From Eublepharis macularius (Eukaryota; Chordata; Lepidosauria; Squamata; Eublepharidae): DNA of 64,000 nucleotides. Shown piece after piece: positions 1-16,819 of this stretch; positions within the stretch are counted from its first letter, which is position 1; each line of letters begins with the position of its first letter. Both the position numbers and the translations under genes were made by a program. The notes beneath the pieces were generated by a model. The model was not told the DNA's origin. It searched no databases and was given only the letters and a program-made list of their open reading frames with translations. The stretch is taken from NCBI RefSeq assembly GCF_028583425.1, contig NC_072793.1:173267681-173331680 (forward strand). Direction: 5' to 3'.

Positions 1-345
1 TGTTAGTGGGTACAACTTTGCCCACAGGCACCATGTTGGGGACCCCTGAGCTATTGTTTCTCTTTCACTGAACGTTCTAACTGTCCTTAGTTATTGTACT
101 TTGCTCGGTGTATGTCCTAGCTGTTGACTATATTGTATTTTCACTTCCACTGTGTAATCTGCCTTAATCTCAATGAGAAAGGTAGACTATGAATGAATGA
201 ACGAACGAACGAACAAGTGCATGGGCCAGGACATTCCAGTTGCTGTTATGTTTGGCACTGCAACTAACACTGGTGGCAAATTTTGAAGCACCTAGCTTTA
301 TTTTTGGATGAATTATGTCTGCCCCAGACAAACTGACTGACGGAC
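1..345. other. left flank, no gene seen
   Basis: No coding region or RNA gene is recognisable. A short GAAT/GAAC tetranucleotide run lies at about 189-213. The rest looks like old, unassignable non-coding DNA. Confidence 0.5.
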
Positions 346-595
346 CGAGTGTTTTATTTATATAGCTTTATTTGTAGTCTGATTTCCTGCACAACGGAAG
401 CCCAAAGCACTTTACAGCATTATTCTCCCTTCTATTTTACCCTTACAACAACAACCCTGGAAGGCGTGTTAGACTGAAAGGGTATCACTGGCCCAAGGTC
501 TCCTGGTGAGCATCCATGGCAGGGTGCGGATTCTGAGATTCCCGACCGTAGGCCGACACTCTGACCTCTCCTTCATGCTGCTTTCTTGACTGAAC
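346..595 (-). repeat. old SINE copy, minus strand
   Basis: The block reads as the reverse complement of the tRNA-headed SINEs elsewhere in this window. It has a 'ttatttatatagctttattt' tail side, then 'caaagcactttacagc', 'acaacaaccctggaaggc' and a 'ggcccaaggtctcctggtgagc' core. It ends in a decayed tRNA-like head near 570-590. It is diverged, so the family is assigned by resemblance only. Confidence 0.55.
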
Positions 596-2415
596 TGGTT
601 GGGTTGTAAAGGAGCGAAAAGATTCGATGGATTCTGCTGGAAGAGACCAGAGGGGTGACTCCTCTGAGAGCCCTTGTTATTAGGAGAGAAGTGTGTGTGT
701 GTTGAGGTGGCCAGAGAAGAGCTGGCCTAATATCCCTCACCTTCAGGACAGGGAAAGATCAGCCATGATGCTGCTTCTGCCATTTCTTGGCTATGCTCTT
801 TCCAATTTCCCAGCCAGCAGCTGCCCGTAGGAAATCTACCATGACATATGCTGGACTTGCTGACTCAGGTGAGTGAGTGATCATCCTTTCCAACTCAGGG
901 AATCTCATCTTTCTGCTCATACAGATAACATAATGGAGAGAACTCTTATTTCATTAAAACGACGAGTGAAGAAGAACGTGGGTTAGGCAGGGCGCTGCTA
1001 TTTCTACCCTCCTTTCCAAGCTCCTCCCAAAGATGGTGGGGCAACCCGCCGCAGGTGAAAGCTCCTTTCGACAGCTCGGGTGGACATGGTTGAACTCAAT
1101 TGCTTGTACGGAGATGAGTGTCTCCTCTTCCCACTCCTCTCGAGGGTCCAGGAACTGTTTCAAATTAAGTGGACTAGAGCCCATGCTTTTGTATCACTCT
1201 GTCAAAAAACCTGGATTCCACCATGCTAGGGAAAAAAGATGCACTTTTCCCAAGAAGGACATTTATATGTTTACAGGCATTCTGTTGTATTTAGCATTTA
1301 TGGAAGGTTTTAATGATCCAGAACCACAATACCTGCTGCAGGTGTTTAAAGTCTGAGTATTGGAAATGGAGAAAAGATGGCTAACAACCGGAAATATCTA
1401 GGCTATTTTCTCTCTCGTGCTGCATGCTGGGGACCTGAGCTCTTGGCCATGTGCCAAGTTTGTTTAAAAGAGTGTTTTTGTAAGCTGTTTGGGGTCCCCA
1501 TTGGAGAGAAAAGTGGGATAAAAATACACTAAATCAATAAATAGATGGATAATCCAGGGAAGGAATGGTGGGCAGGAAGCAGCCTATCAAACACACTTGC
1601 TGGTGGGCAGGAGTAAAAGAGGATTAGGCGAAACACCAAGTGACCAGCAGTGTCAAAAGTTCACAGGCAGATAATTGAGAGCAGGTGCAGTGGCTGGAAA
1701 CTGCATGTCATGCTTATGCATTCCACCAACTGGGAACTATCAGATAAGATAACAAGTCAACATACCGAGCAGTTCCAGATGTTTCAGGCTCTCAAAGATA
1801 CACAGTCTTGTCAGAGATTCATCGTGGGATCAGTGCCTTTCAGTCAACTTTGGTCTCCTTGCAGAAGCTCTCACACTAGCTCAGATAGTACGGTAAAGGT
1901 TATCTGCTGTTCATCACTTTACCTTCGCTTACAGTCGCTGGTAACAGGTAATTAGGAACCTTCCTCTGAGAAGCCCCAAAACGGAGCATCACCACCACCA
2001 GCTGCCCACACTTCCTCTCTCCAAGGCACGGTCTCCCATCAGGCTTTAAAATGTCAAATCAATTTTAAAAAATGTGTCAGAACACAGGCCTATCGCCTAC
2101 ACTTGACAACTGCCAGTCAAGGGAAGTGGAAAGGTATTGCCTAAGTTGGAGACTGGGAAGAAGTCCCATCTAGATGATTGCAAATGGATCTTCATCAATT
2201 CACATGCCTTTTACACTCATGCAAAAAGATACCACTATCTTATTGTAGCACACGTCTTGGTCGCTAGGCGGCACCAGAAATAAAACTGATCCACCACTTT
2301 GTGAAGCCAGCAAACACAAAAATATGGATCCAGATGAGGGGTCCTCGTGGTACTTACAAGGGCTCACCCAAAATTCACCATCAAATGACATACCACAGCC
2401 TGGTGCGCAGACTAC
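596..2415. other. intergenic stretch, no gene recognised
   Basis: Short open frames of about 60-107 codons occur on both strands, but none shows a domain, compositional bias or splice context. I treat the stretch as non-coding upstream flank of the zinc-finger array. Confidence 0.5.
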
Positions 2416-2735
2416 GACTGCAACAAAGCCATCATCACAACACCCCTCTGAGGTAGGTCTGGCTGTGTGACTGGCTCAAGGGTACCTGTAACAGAGTAGG
2501 GACTCAAACTGGAGTCTCCTTGAGCCTAGTCTGACATTCTCACCACTACACCACCAGAAAGGCTCTGATAAGCACTTTTGTTTTTGTTTTTTAAAGGAGG
2601 GAATATTTTCCATTCTCCCTCTCGTGCTACCTTCACCCACACACAATGGGGACCCAAGGCAGCTTATATGATTCTCCTGTCCTCCACTTTCTCCTTATAA
2701 CAACAGCCCTGTGAGGTATGTAGCACCAAGCAGGT
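2416..2735 (-). repeat. two SINE fragments, minus strand
   Basis: At 2425-2570 a reversed tRNA-SINE is visible: 'cacccctctgaggtaggtctg', then 'tgtgactggctcaagggtac', then a reversed tRNA head ending 'ctcaccactacaccacc'. A second reversed fragment at about 2640-2730 has 'ggggacccaaggcagcttat' and 'acaacagccctgtgaggtatg'. Both are diverged and partial. Confidence 0.6.
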
Positions 2736-2744
2736 GGGCCAGGA

Positions 2745-3262
2745 CCAAAGTCAAAAGAATGTAAGAAGAGCCATGTTGGATCAGAGCAAAGGCTCATCCA
2801 GTCCTGTATTCTGTTCACTTACTGGCCGACCAGCAGCCTCTAGGAAGCCCATTAGCAGGATGACTGTGACAGCATCCTCCCACCCACGCTCCCTAGCAAC
2901 TGATATAAAGAGGCATACTGCCTCCGGTACTGGGGTAGATATGACTAGGAGCCATCATGATAATAGCCTTTGATAGCCCCATCCTCTATGAATTTATCTA
3001 TTCCCCTTTTTATAGCCTTCCACATTGGTGGCCATCACCACATCCTGTGGCAGTGAGTTCCACAAGTTAACTATGCACTGTGTGAAGTGCTTCCTTTTGT
3101 CTGTCCTGAAACTCACACCCATCAGCTTCAGTGGATGATCCCAGGTTCTAGCATTATGAGAGAAAAGCTTGTTCCTAGCCACTTCTTCAACACTATGCAC
3201 CGTTTTATAGACCGCTATCCTGTCTCCCCTTACTCGCCTTTTTTCTAAGCCAATTTAAGTCT
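2745..3262 (-). mobile_element. CR1 LINE 3' end, 5'-truncated, old
   Basis: Read on the minus strand, this is the last part of a CR1 ORF2 plus its 3' UTR. The translated segment at 2994-3200 contains the family-typical 'FTQCIVNLWNSLPQDVV' (compare FTQRVINTWNSLPQEVV in the young copy at 30110-32950). The 3' UTR reads towards 'gagccatgttggatcag' at about 2768-2785. Divergence from the young CR1 copies in this window shows an older insertion. Confidence 0.8.
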
Positions 3263-3940
3263 GCAGTGGAAAACTAGAGCAGGAATCCCGATGCCTGTAG
3301 TTGCCATGGCACTTGCTAATACCTTTCCTGCCAGATGCCCAGGTGGGCTGTGTCAAGGTAGGAGGCCATCTTCCAGGCTAGCTTGAGTTGGAAGAAAGTG
3401 TTTCTTTGCAGATGCATTAGCATAGGGGGAAAGGGGAGGGGGACATTTACAGAACTCTGAATGCAACCTGTATCAGTAAGCACGGATGCATTAAGGGAAA
3501 AGGCAGTGGTTTAAAAAAATCAGAAGACTGGTTGTTCTAGCACATAATGCTGGGTGCAGAGAGCCAAGAGCGACCCGTTTTCTGGCCTTGAAAAGCCGTC
3601 AAAGAAGCAAGACTTTTAACAACAACAACAACAAACAGCAATAATATTTTAGAGGGCCGTCTTTGGCTTTTTACAACGAAAATGCTTCCTTGCCCTGAAG
3701 AATTTGCAGGAGGACAACCGTTGGAAAGCGAAGGGGACGGAAGGGATGAATTGGGGTCATTTTACTGGGTCCGTGTCCTCTCGCAGACACACACACGCCC
3801 GGCTTTACAGTCAGAAGCAATGCCCAGCTCGGCAGCTCCTCCCAACTAGAATGCAAAAAATCTATTTTGCAGGGAGTCCGTGATCTCACTCACTCACTCA
3901 TACACGTACACTCTACTTTACAGCCCTAATAAAGGCCCCG
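3263..3940. other. no gene seen; short (AAC)n run
   Basis: The stretch lies between an old CR1 and the CpG-rich promoter of gene A. An AAC microsatellite occurs at about 3619-3634. No conserved coding frame or known repeat was recognised. Confidence 0.45.
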
Positions 3941-3944
3941 CTTT

Positions 3945-4695
3945 TCCCAATGAGAAGGCAAAGTCCATTCTGCAGGCACGGGGCATTCCGGCAGGGCAGA
4001 GCAAAAGCGGAGCTGCTGATTTAACTCCGAGGACCCAAACGCGGAGCCCCTGCGGGGAATTTCCCTCCGCCGGTCCTCTCCAGCCAGAGATTTTGCAATA
4101 ATCATAGTCAGACCGACATCCGTCTGGAAAAGCGAACGCGGGAGGCGCGTCGGCTCCAGGAGCAGCTGAACCGCCTCCGGAGTCTCCACCAGGGTCCTCC
4201 TCATCGGGATGAGAGTCCATGCAAGGGTTAACGGATCCCAGGGCGGAGAGGAGGTCCCTTCCGGCCACACCTCCTTTCTTCATTCTCCTCCCCCGTGGGA
4301 AGTGGGTCTGTCGCTTCTCTGCACCTCCGTCCCGGGCTGGTGAGTGGGACGAGTTTGGGTGCAAAGCGGGAGTCCCGGGCCGGGTGCAGGGAAAGGGGGA
4401 GGTTGCAGCGGGGGGAAATGCAAGGGGAGGGAGAGCCCCAGGCCTGCGATCTGGGACGCTTTGGAGGGGGAGAGATCTCAGGGACAGGCCAGAGGCTGTC
4501 TGGGGGCAAAGGGCAGGAAGGGAGGCACATTTTCCGCGGGGAAGGAATTGGGTCCTTCAAAGAACCAGCGCTGTCTAATTCGGTCCCGAACGCCCCGGAG
4601 TCTGCAGATGGTGGCGGGTGCGCCGAGAGGGGGTTTGCCCGCGATCCTAAATCATTCAGGAGGGCGACGACCAGGGCAAATGGCAAGGAGCTCAA
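3945..4695 (+). promoter_or_regulatory. CpG-rich promoter and non-coding exon 1 of gene A
   Basis: This is the most GC- and CpG-dense stretch in the window, as expected for a vertebrate CpG-island promoter. A donor site 'gggctg|gtgagtggg' puts the end of a non-coding first exon at about 4339. The block just upstream (about 4215-4339) shares weak elements with the other array promoters: 'gggttaa', 'gagagg', and 'ctcccccgtgggaa', which is close to 'ccctcccgtgggaa' before gene B. The next exon would be the SCAN exon at 10049. Several overlapping open frames here on both strands are what a GC-rich stretch gives by chance. The transcription start is not determined. Confidence 0.6.
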
Positions 4696-5325
4696 ATGAC
4701 GGGCAAAGTGATGCACGCTCCTGTCAAAACTCCCAGTTTTCTATGTCGATTCCTTGTAAACATTTCTATCGCTAATACCCAAAGTGGCTTACAAATCTTC
4801 GATAATACAGTTGCTGGAAAAAAAACCAATAGAACTTTGTTTTTCAAAAAAATCCCAAAACTTCAGCACCAAACAGCTGTTTGAACGCACACTGGCAATA
4901 AACATTAAAGGCTTAGTGCGGGGCAAGTGGTTTCTGGAGCTGGGGTGCCACAGCAGAGAAGGCCCTGCATCAGATTAACGCCAGAAACTCTGCCCCAGAT
5001 TTGCAGAAAAATCTGAAATCTAATTTTTTTTTAAAACCCACCAAAATGATTAAAGGAGGTCATGTAGCTTTAACCAGTTGCCCTCAGTGGCTGCTGCTAG
5101 GCAACCATAAAACCAGTCAGTATTCCAGGCTTAGTTTCAGTCAGGAAAAAGCAGGGGGAAGGGTAGGACCCTTTCCGGAGCTGTTTTGGCCTTTGACGGA
5201 GGACTCACTGGGGGTCAGGCCCAGCAGCGACCACTGGGTGACCTACCACATGACTTACCCAGGCCTGGCTGCTTGCTGCTGTTCAACAGCAGCCTCCACC
5301 CCCACCCCCCACCCCGTAAAGCCAG
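4696..5325. other. intron 1 of gene A, unclassified repeat
   Basis: No gene is seen. The part at about 5055-5180 ('agttgccctcagtggctgct', 'aggcaacc', 'aaagcagggggaagggtagg') is matched by 16033-16150 ('tctcggtggccattactagg', 'aggcaacc', 'aaaggcagggggaggg'). It is therefore an interspersed repeat whose class I cannot name. Confidence 0.45.
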
Positions 5326-5512
5326 TGTAGTGTAGTGGCTAGCGTTTCAGAGCAGGATCCCAGAGACCCCTGTTTGAATCACCACTCTGAGCCTAACCTA
5401 CCTCTCAGGGTTGTTGTGAAGATAATTGGAGGCAAGAAGCATGATGTAAACTGCTTTGAGTCCCCACTGTGGAGAAAGGCAGTATATGAATGAATTAAAT
5501 TAGTAAATATAG
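5326..5512 (+). repeat. tRNA-headed SINE
   Basis: The head 'gtgtagtgtagtggctagcg' resembles a box A region, and 'ctgtttgaatcaccactctg' resembles box B. The body has 'acctacctctcagggttgtt' and the tail ends 'gaaaggcagtatatgaatga'. This is the typical layout of squamate tRNA SINEs. Confidence 0.7.
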
Positions 5513-5654
5513 ATGAAGATGGGGGATAGGTTAAAAGGTAAGCTGTTTAATGGGTTTGAAGGAGTGACGGGCATAGGGAGGCTGCCAGGATGAGGGGGAA
5601 AGGAAGTAGTGACGGGAAGGGGGATACAGGGAAACGTGAAGTATCCCCCGCAAC

Positions 5655-6662
5655 TCCAATCACCACCCCCGACAGAAAAGAGGCATAATGAAAACATTAG
5701 TGGATCGTGCAAGACGGATATGTGAGCCGCGCTTTCTCAATGAGGAAATTAATCATCTAAACCACGCACTTCAGGCAAATGGCTACTCCAGAAATGAAAT
5801 CCGAAGAGCAATCAAACCCAGGATGAATCAAACAACCAAGGAAAAACAGTCACCTACAGGAAAAGTGTTTTTGCCATATATCAAAGGAATTACTGATCAG
5901 ATGGGAAAGCTTATGGAAAAGCATAACCTTCAAGCAGTATTCAGACCCACCCGAAAAATACAACAGATGCTACGATCAGCAAAAGACAGCAGAGACCCCC
6001 TCACCTCTGCAGGAGTATACCGTATACCCTGCAGCTGTGGACAAGTTTACATCGGGACCACAAAGCGTAGCATCCAGACAAGAATAAAAGAACATGAAAG
6101 ACACTGCAGACTTGGACAGCCTGAAAAATCAGCAGTGGCTGAACATAGCCTAACTCAAACAGGGCACAGTATCTTATTCCAGGACACCAAAATACTGGAC
6201 AACACTTCCAACTACTTTGTCAGACTGCACAGGGAAGCCATTGAAATTCACAAGCATAAGCAAAACTTCAACAGGAAAGAAGAAACCTTAAGAATGAACA
6301 GAGCATGGGCTCCAGTTCTGAAAAACACCAGGCCAACAAAACACTCCACACCCGACAATAGCCCTGCAGAGAAGATTAGCACATCAAGCACCAATCCATA
6401 TGCAAAAGAACCTCCTCAGGATACAGTGAAGCCTCCCGCCATTAGCATTCCACACCCTGGGAAACTCTTACAGAATGACTCAGCTCAACCCCACCCCTCC
6501 TGAGTAGATACAAATGACCTACATCTTTTCCACACTGTGACACTGAGAGATCTCTGTCTTTTGGTGCTACACCTCTGAAGATGCCAGCCACAGCTGCTGG
6601 CGAAACGTCAGGAACTACAATGCCAAGACCACGGCAATACAGCCCGGAAAACCCCCAACAAC
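5655..6662 (+). mobile_element. Penelope-like element, 5'-truncated, GIY-YIG part
   Basis: An open frame of 271 codons (5688-6503) covers the C-terminal part of a Penelope-like polyprotein. It carries the GIY-YIG endonuclease signature '[20 protein letters not shown]' with a downstream Arg-rich helix '[12 protein letters not shown]'. The reverse transcriptase half is missing, so the copy is 5'-truncated. Homology to the copy at 28005-29395 begins near 'caactccaatcaccac'. The 3' tail (6540-6662) is the short sequence that recurs at 10675-10975, 28005 and 29985. It contains a hammerhead-like core: CTGAAGA at 6575-6581, a 6-bp stem, then GAAA at 6602-6605. The element lies in intron 1 of gene A. 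Its protein differs at several residues from the pair at 28-30 kb, so it is an independent insertion. Confidence 0.85.
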
Positions 6663-7739
6663 CATCCTTGCAGGTTCCCTATCATGCAACTGGGCCTGGC
6701 TCAGCTGGTACCACACAATTGGGCTATAAGTGAGAGGCTGCTTGGAAGGGGAAGGGAGAAACATGAAGACAGGGGGATAGACAAAGGTGGATGGCACTGA
6801 GAGAAGGAAACAGGAAAGGGAAAATGAGATGCCGCCCACAAATCCTTGCAAGTCCCCACTTGTCAAGTGTATTTGCCATTTGGCATGTAGGATATTTAAG
6901 GCATTTATACTTTTAAATTCCACGCACGTACACATGCTAAATTACAAAGGATGCATTTAATGTTATTTAATCAGAAAAATATTGTCTAAGTTTGATAGAA
7001 GAGTAAGTATTAGTTCAGTTATTTTTTCCAACAAGCAAAACAGGATTACAACTGCCCACCGCCCCTGGCTTCAAATGTTGCATAAATTTTACATCTGTAG
7101 GAAAAGGACAGCCCAAATGATCACAGGATTTATAAAATTGTATGTGAAATGAATGGGGAGAAATACTGTTTTCTTGCTCCCCCTTAAGATCAGAAGTCAG
7201 TCTCTTGATGCAGTTGATGGGCAGTCAATTAAAGATAGAGCAGAAAAAGCAAATATCAGTCCCCATGCTCTTAATTTAGGAGATGTGTTGTCTCAGAATG
7301 GAATTATGACATTAATTTAGATTAAAGGGTGTATGGGGGGCGTAAAATAAATTCAAGAGAAAGGACTTGTGATGCCTAAAGTTTGGCTTGCCAGGCAGCT
7401 CCAAGTGGCAGTGGGAGAAAACCAATAAAAAAGGGACATCGCTACATCACTTCCAGGGTTGCTCTAGGAATTACCAGAAATTCTGTGGTTTTAGCATGGG
7501 TTACATTGAAATTGTGAGCTTTCTTGTTTTTTTTATATATAAATTAGCAATAAGTTAGTTTGTGCTACTGTTCCTTGAAATGGTCCTAGTATACACTGCT
7601 GAATGAACTCCACGCAGCTGTGATAGTTTCCTTTGGTTTGAGCCTTATTAAGCTCTCCCATGCAGTTAATTCTTAATGTATTGCTTCCTAAAGAAAATAT
7701 TGGAGGACGCTGTTCCCAAGGAAAATGGAGGGAGTTGAT
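6663..7739. other. intron 1 of gene A, nothing recognised
   Basis: The sequence is AT-rich, non-coding, and shows no repeat I can name. 7440-7500 ('acatcacttccagggttgct', 'gaattaccagaaattc') resembles in reverse a stretch at 9640-9700, so both may belong to one unclassified family. Confidence 0.4.
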
Positions 7740-7911
7740 CCCTCGCCCATGGGGTGTGTGGGGTGAGTCGGGCCTTCTGATTCCCTCGCCCATGGGGTGT
7801 GTGGGGTGAGTCGGGCCTTCTGATTCCCTCGCCCATGGGGTGTGTAGGGTGAGTCGGGCCTTCTGATTCCCTCGCCCATGGGGTGTGTGGGGTGAGTCGG
7901 GCCTTCTGATT
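7740..7911. repeat. 43-bp minisatellite, four units
   Basis: A 43-base unit beginning 'ccctcgcccatggggtgtgt' and ending 'gggccttctgatt' is repeated four times head to tail. Only one difference is visible between units (gtgtgtgg to gtgtgtag in unit 3). The near-identity suggests recent expansion. Open frames on the minus strand across it are a by-product. Confidence 0.9.
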
Positions 7912-8027
7912 CAGGTATTGAGACAGTAATAGGTGCCAAGGAAGGCAGTTGCATTGGGGAGCTTGATTGTTCTCCGACCAGCTTCTTTCCCTCTGAGTTT
8001 TGCGCTTAAGTCTTAAAGTATTTGTTT

Positions 8028-8118
8028 AATAAACTGCAGTCCAGTGGCACCTGAGAGACTAACAAGCTTTTCAGGGTATAAGCTTTTAAGCGTCAAAGCT
8101 CCCTTATTCAGTAGGATT
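8028..8118 (-). repeat. retroelement tail fragment, minus strand
   Basis: This is the reverse complement of the 'ctgaagaagggagctttgac' tail family (compare 9178-9322). Here it reads 'ccagtggcacctgagagact', 'aagcttttcagggtataagc', 'gtcaaagctcccttattcag'. It is probably a Penelope-type 3' tail, by resemblance of layout to the other tails. Confidence 0.55.
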
Positions 8119-8202
8119 CGCAGGTCCCTGTGGAGCCAAACTGGGGATTGTTGGGTCCTGGGGGAGTCATGTGGGAGGCTCTCACCTTGGGAGCGCCCCA
8201 TG

Positions 8203-8379
8203 TTGCACCAGGAATGACATCATTCCTGGCATGACATGGAAGTAATGGGTCATGCCAGGGCCCGAGTGAGTAAAAATTGGGCTAGAACACTAAATCAGGG
8301 GCCGATTTATACTCAGTCAGCCCCCAACATGACCCATTACTTGCGCATTGAGCCCGGAATGACATCATTCCTGGTGCAA
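8203..8379. repeat. 52-bp inverted repeat with palindromic cores
   Basis: The left arm (8203-8254) and right arm (8328-8379) are imperfect reverse complements separated by a 73-base loop. Each arm contains 'ggaatgacatcattcc', itself almost a perfect palindrome around a CRE-like TGACATCA. It could be a fragment of a palindromic transposon or a hairpin-forming repeat. The class is unknown. Confidence 0.7.
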
Positions 8380-8841
8380 TGTGGGGCACATGGGGGCACT
8401 TCAAAGCACACGGGAGTGCGCTTTGCCCCCACTACTGTGTTCCTGCACCTTCTTTCCCATGCCGTCCAGGTGAGAGGGGGCGGGGGCGGAAGTTGGGGGT
8501 GGGGGATTCCCCATCTCCACCCGGGGAATGGGAAGCCTATTTTTCACATACTAGTAGGAGTGGAGATCCCTGACCGTTTATATTCCAGTCAGGATATATG
8601 TATTGCCTCCTTTCCTATCCCTTTGTAATCCACCTACCATTGGGGGGGGGCTTTGTATACAATATATTTCTCTAAATCTCTTCCCTACATGCCAGATCAC
8701 AAGGGTGCTACATAATTTGATATCAAGTATTTTCCAGGGTTTCTACCTTGTTACTTCATTATTGTTCTAGTACTCTTCTGAAAAGGCACCTTCTAGCAGA
8801 TCAGTCTAAATATTCTCAGAAAATCCCTGAGTGGTGGCAAG

Positions 8842-9062
8842 TTGCTTTATTTATTTACTTCATTTATATTCCACCTTTCTCTCCAGTGCGGGGACCCAAA
8901 GTGGTTTACATCATTCTCCTCCCTGTAAGGTAAGCTAGGCTGAGCGAGTGGGAGTGACCCAAGGTCACCCAAGGGAACTTTCATGGTAGACTGAGGATCT
9001 GAACCTGGGCCTACTAGATCCTACTCCAGTACTCTAACAACTACCCCACACTGGCTGTCCAG
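8842..9062 (-). repeat. SINE, minus strand
   Basis: This is the reverse complement of a tRNA-headed SINE. The tail side 'ttcatttatattccaccttt' comes first, then 'ggggacccaaagtggtttac' and 'gacccaaggtcacccaaggg', then a reversed tRNA-like head with 'ctgaacctgggcctactaga'. It lies in intron 1 of gene A. Confidence 0.7.
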
Positions 9063-9177
9063 GGAACTCTTTTGTCTAAGGGAGTTTGCTAGCAAGGAAA
9101 AGCTTCTTTTGTATCCAGAGTCCCTTGTTTGCAATACTCCTCCCACCTTTGGGATAAAAGGGCTGAGGAATCCCCAC

Positions 9178-9322
9178 TCCTACTTGTATCTGAAGAAGGG
9201 AGCTTTGACTCTCAAAAAAGCTTATACACTAAAATTCTTGTTGGTCTTTAGGGTGCCACTAGACTCAAACCTTGCTGTTCTACTGCAGACCGAAACAGCT
9301 ATCCCTCTGAAACTGTTTAATA
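9178..9322 (+). repeat. retroelement tail with hammerhead-like core
   Basis: The tail reads 'gtatctgaagaagggagctt', 'tgactctcaaaaaagcttat', then 'tgttggtctttagggtgcca' and 'ctactgcagaccgaaacagc'. The family recurs at 8028, 37785, 38030-38215, 60650 and 60940. The core CTGAAGA, short stem, (G)AAA layout is decayed in this copy. Confidence 0.6.
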
Positions 9323-9889
9323 AACTGTTTCTCATCCCCTCATCCTCAGGTCCTCATGCCTCATACTCAGTCATGTGTCAGGGCACATCCTGACTGAAAA
9401 GGGAGTTGCTGGGGGAGGGGGAGGGAAGGTGCTCTAGGTCCTCCCCAGAGAAGCCCTAGAACCAGAGCAGTAGCAGCCAGTTAAGGGCCTTGCCTGCTCC
9501 AGGGCTGAAGGAGGGAAGGAGAGGGGGTGTGGGGAGGTTGCCAAATGGGCAAGGGATTTCCCCATCCCAAGTTCTAAGCAGCAGGGGCATGGAAGTTTTA
9601 AAAAATCACCAGCATGTACATTATGATATCACTTCTGGGGGGGGGGACCGGAAGTGACTTTGGTAAAACCATAGAGTTTCCAGGGATTTCTAGAGCTACC
9701 ACCATCGTTTTCAGGTTTTTCTTTGAAGTAATACTATAATGCTTGCACTGCCACCTCCCATGTCTCTGTTCCCAACTCTCCTGCTGGTTGCAAAGCTCAG
9801 CCCATCACTGATGTCTCATCAGTGGCAAACCCCACACAGCCCCACCCCATTCGACTACAGAGGTAGTATGGAAGCCCTCCACCCAGGGA

Positions 9890-9978
9890 TGCTGCTTCTA
9901 GTCTGAGTAAACAATATTGGACCTTGATGAACGAAGGGACTGAGTCAGTATAAGGCAGCTTCGTTGGTTGCTCATTTG
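9890..9978 (+). repeat. SINE 3' fragment
   Basis: 'ttggaccttgatgaacgaag' followed by 'tgagtcagtataaggcagct' matches the 3' end of the SINE at 11295-11475 ('ttgatgggccaatggactga', 'attatagggcagcttcattt'). It is a 5'-truncated copy just before the SCAN exon of gene A. Confidence 0.6.
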
Positions 9979-10158
9979 TTGGTTCACTGGTGCTCTCCTG
10001 TCTGGAGAGGGTCACATTTCCTCACAAAAGACCTTGTTGCCTTTGCAGGACTTAGGAGCACCACCCACTTGCCATTTCTGGCCTTTGGAGAGAAATTTGC
10101 AGCAGATGAAGGCAATCGATTGGCCTGGTTAGAGGCTGACCAGAAGAACAGGGCAAGC

Positions 10159-15729
<5,571 letters not shown>

Positions 15730-15885
15730 AGAGTGGAAAAACCTTTGAGATGAATATCCTCAGTTGTGTAAAAGAACAAGGGAGAAAAAAACCCAATGGC
15801 TGAATTGTGAATAAAGCTTTAATCAGAGAACATACCTTAATTCATATAAAAGAAGCCACATAAGAGAGAAAAAATTTACATCCTT
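15730..15885 (+). pseudogene. decayed finger remnants and polyA signal after gene A stop
   Basis: Sequence past the stop still follows the finger pattern: 'gagtggaaaaacctttgaga' for a CGKTF unit, then 'tgaattgtgaataaagcttt' and 'cataccttaattcatataaa' for another. These units are broken by stops, so the original array was longer. An AATAAA at 15810-15815 lies inside the second remnant, where an intact unit would read GGAAAAAGC. It could now serve as the polyadenylation signal. Confidence 0.7.
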
Positions 15886-16815
15886 GTAATCAATCACATA
15901 TTTTCAACCATGCCAAATCGGAGGTACTTAAAGCAGGAGACTGGTGCTGTGAATGGATATGACAGATTTTTCTACAAACCTGTTAAATGTTATTTTTTTT
16001 AAAAAAAAAAACTAAAACAATGAAAGAACCTGTAACTTTAAGAAACAGATGCTCTCGGTGGCCATTACTAGGCAACCAAAACAGTTTCCCCAGTGTTCCA
16101 AGACAGGTTTCTGTCATTAAAAGGCAGGGGGAGGGGACAGGGCCCTTTCTGGAACCTTGCTAGAATGCTGTTGTAATTATTTATGCTGTGAGAATTCCTT
16201 TTTTCTGTATGGATTTTTCTCAGGACAGACATGAAGCAGATGGAAGCAAACAAGTTGTGTGTGTGTGTTTTTTATTTAACAGAAAACAGGGTCAATATCT
16301 AGTGTGGAAACTGGCTCTCTACTTCACCCCCTGAACATACAACTTTTCCAAAAGAGAGTGAACACTTTGTCACTGAGCCCTAGATAATATAAATTAACAC
16401 TGAAGGGGAGGTTTGGTTCCCCCTTTCCCCAAAAAGCTTACCTCAGCTTATGAGATTTTGCTGGAACCTGTTACCACTACCAACAGAATCCATCCAAAGA
16501 TTTAAGGATTCTCTTTCAATTGACAGATTTCCCATCTTCAGAATCCATGCAAATAAGTTTGGTATTTCAGGCCCTTCACAGGATACTTGTCTCAGAAAAA
16601 CCAGCTTTCTTCCCTAAACTGATGCCAAATCCTACCTAGAAGCAAATAAGATGCAGGCTAATCTGACACTTTTACCCAGAACCCCAAATTCCCTGTCTCC
16701 TCTCCCCCCCCTTTTAAAAACATGACTTGCTCTCTTCCTCCCATTCTGTGGAGTTCCATAGGCTGTGATTTCCTGGCAATCACTTAGATTGACATGAGGC
16801 CAACATCAGAAGGAT
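15886..16815. other. downstream of gene A, no gene
   Basis: A poly-A run lies at about 16000-16012. An unclassified repeat at 16033-16150 is shared with 5055-5180. Nothing else was recognised. Confidence 0.4.
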
Positions 16816-16819
16816 TCAT

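Noticed and set aside
3918-4775. Overlapping open frames of 110-160 codons on both strands
   Set aside because: They lie in a CpG-rich promoter where stops are rare. They overlap each other in several registers and show no domain.
7740-7911. Possible CRISPR array
   Set aside because: Four direct 43-base units without spacers in a vertebrate intron make a minisatellite.
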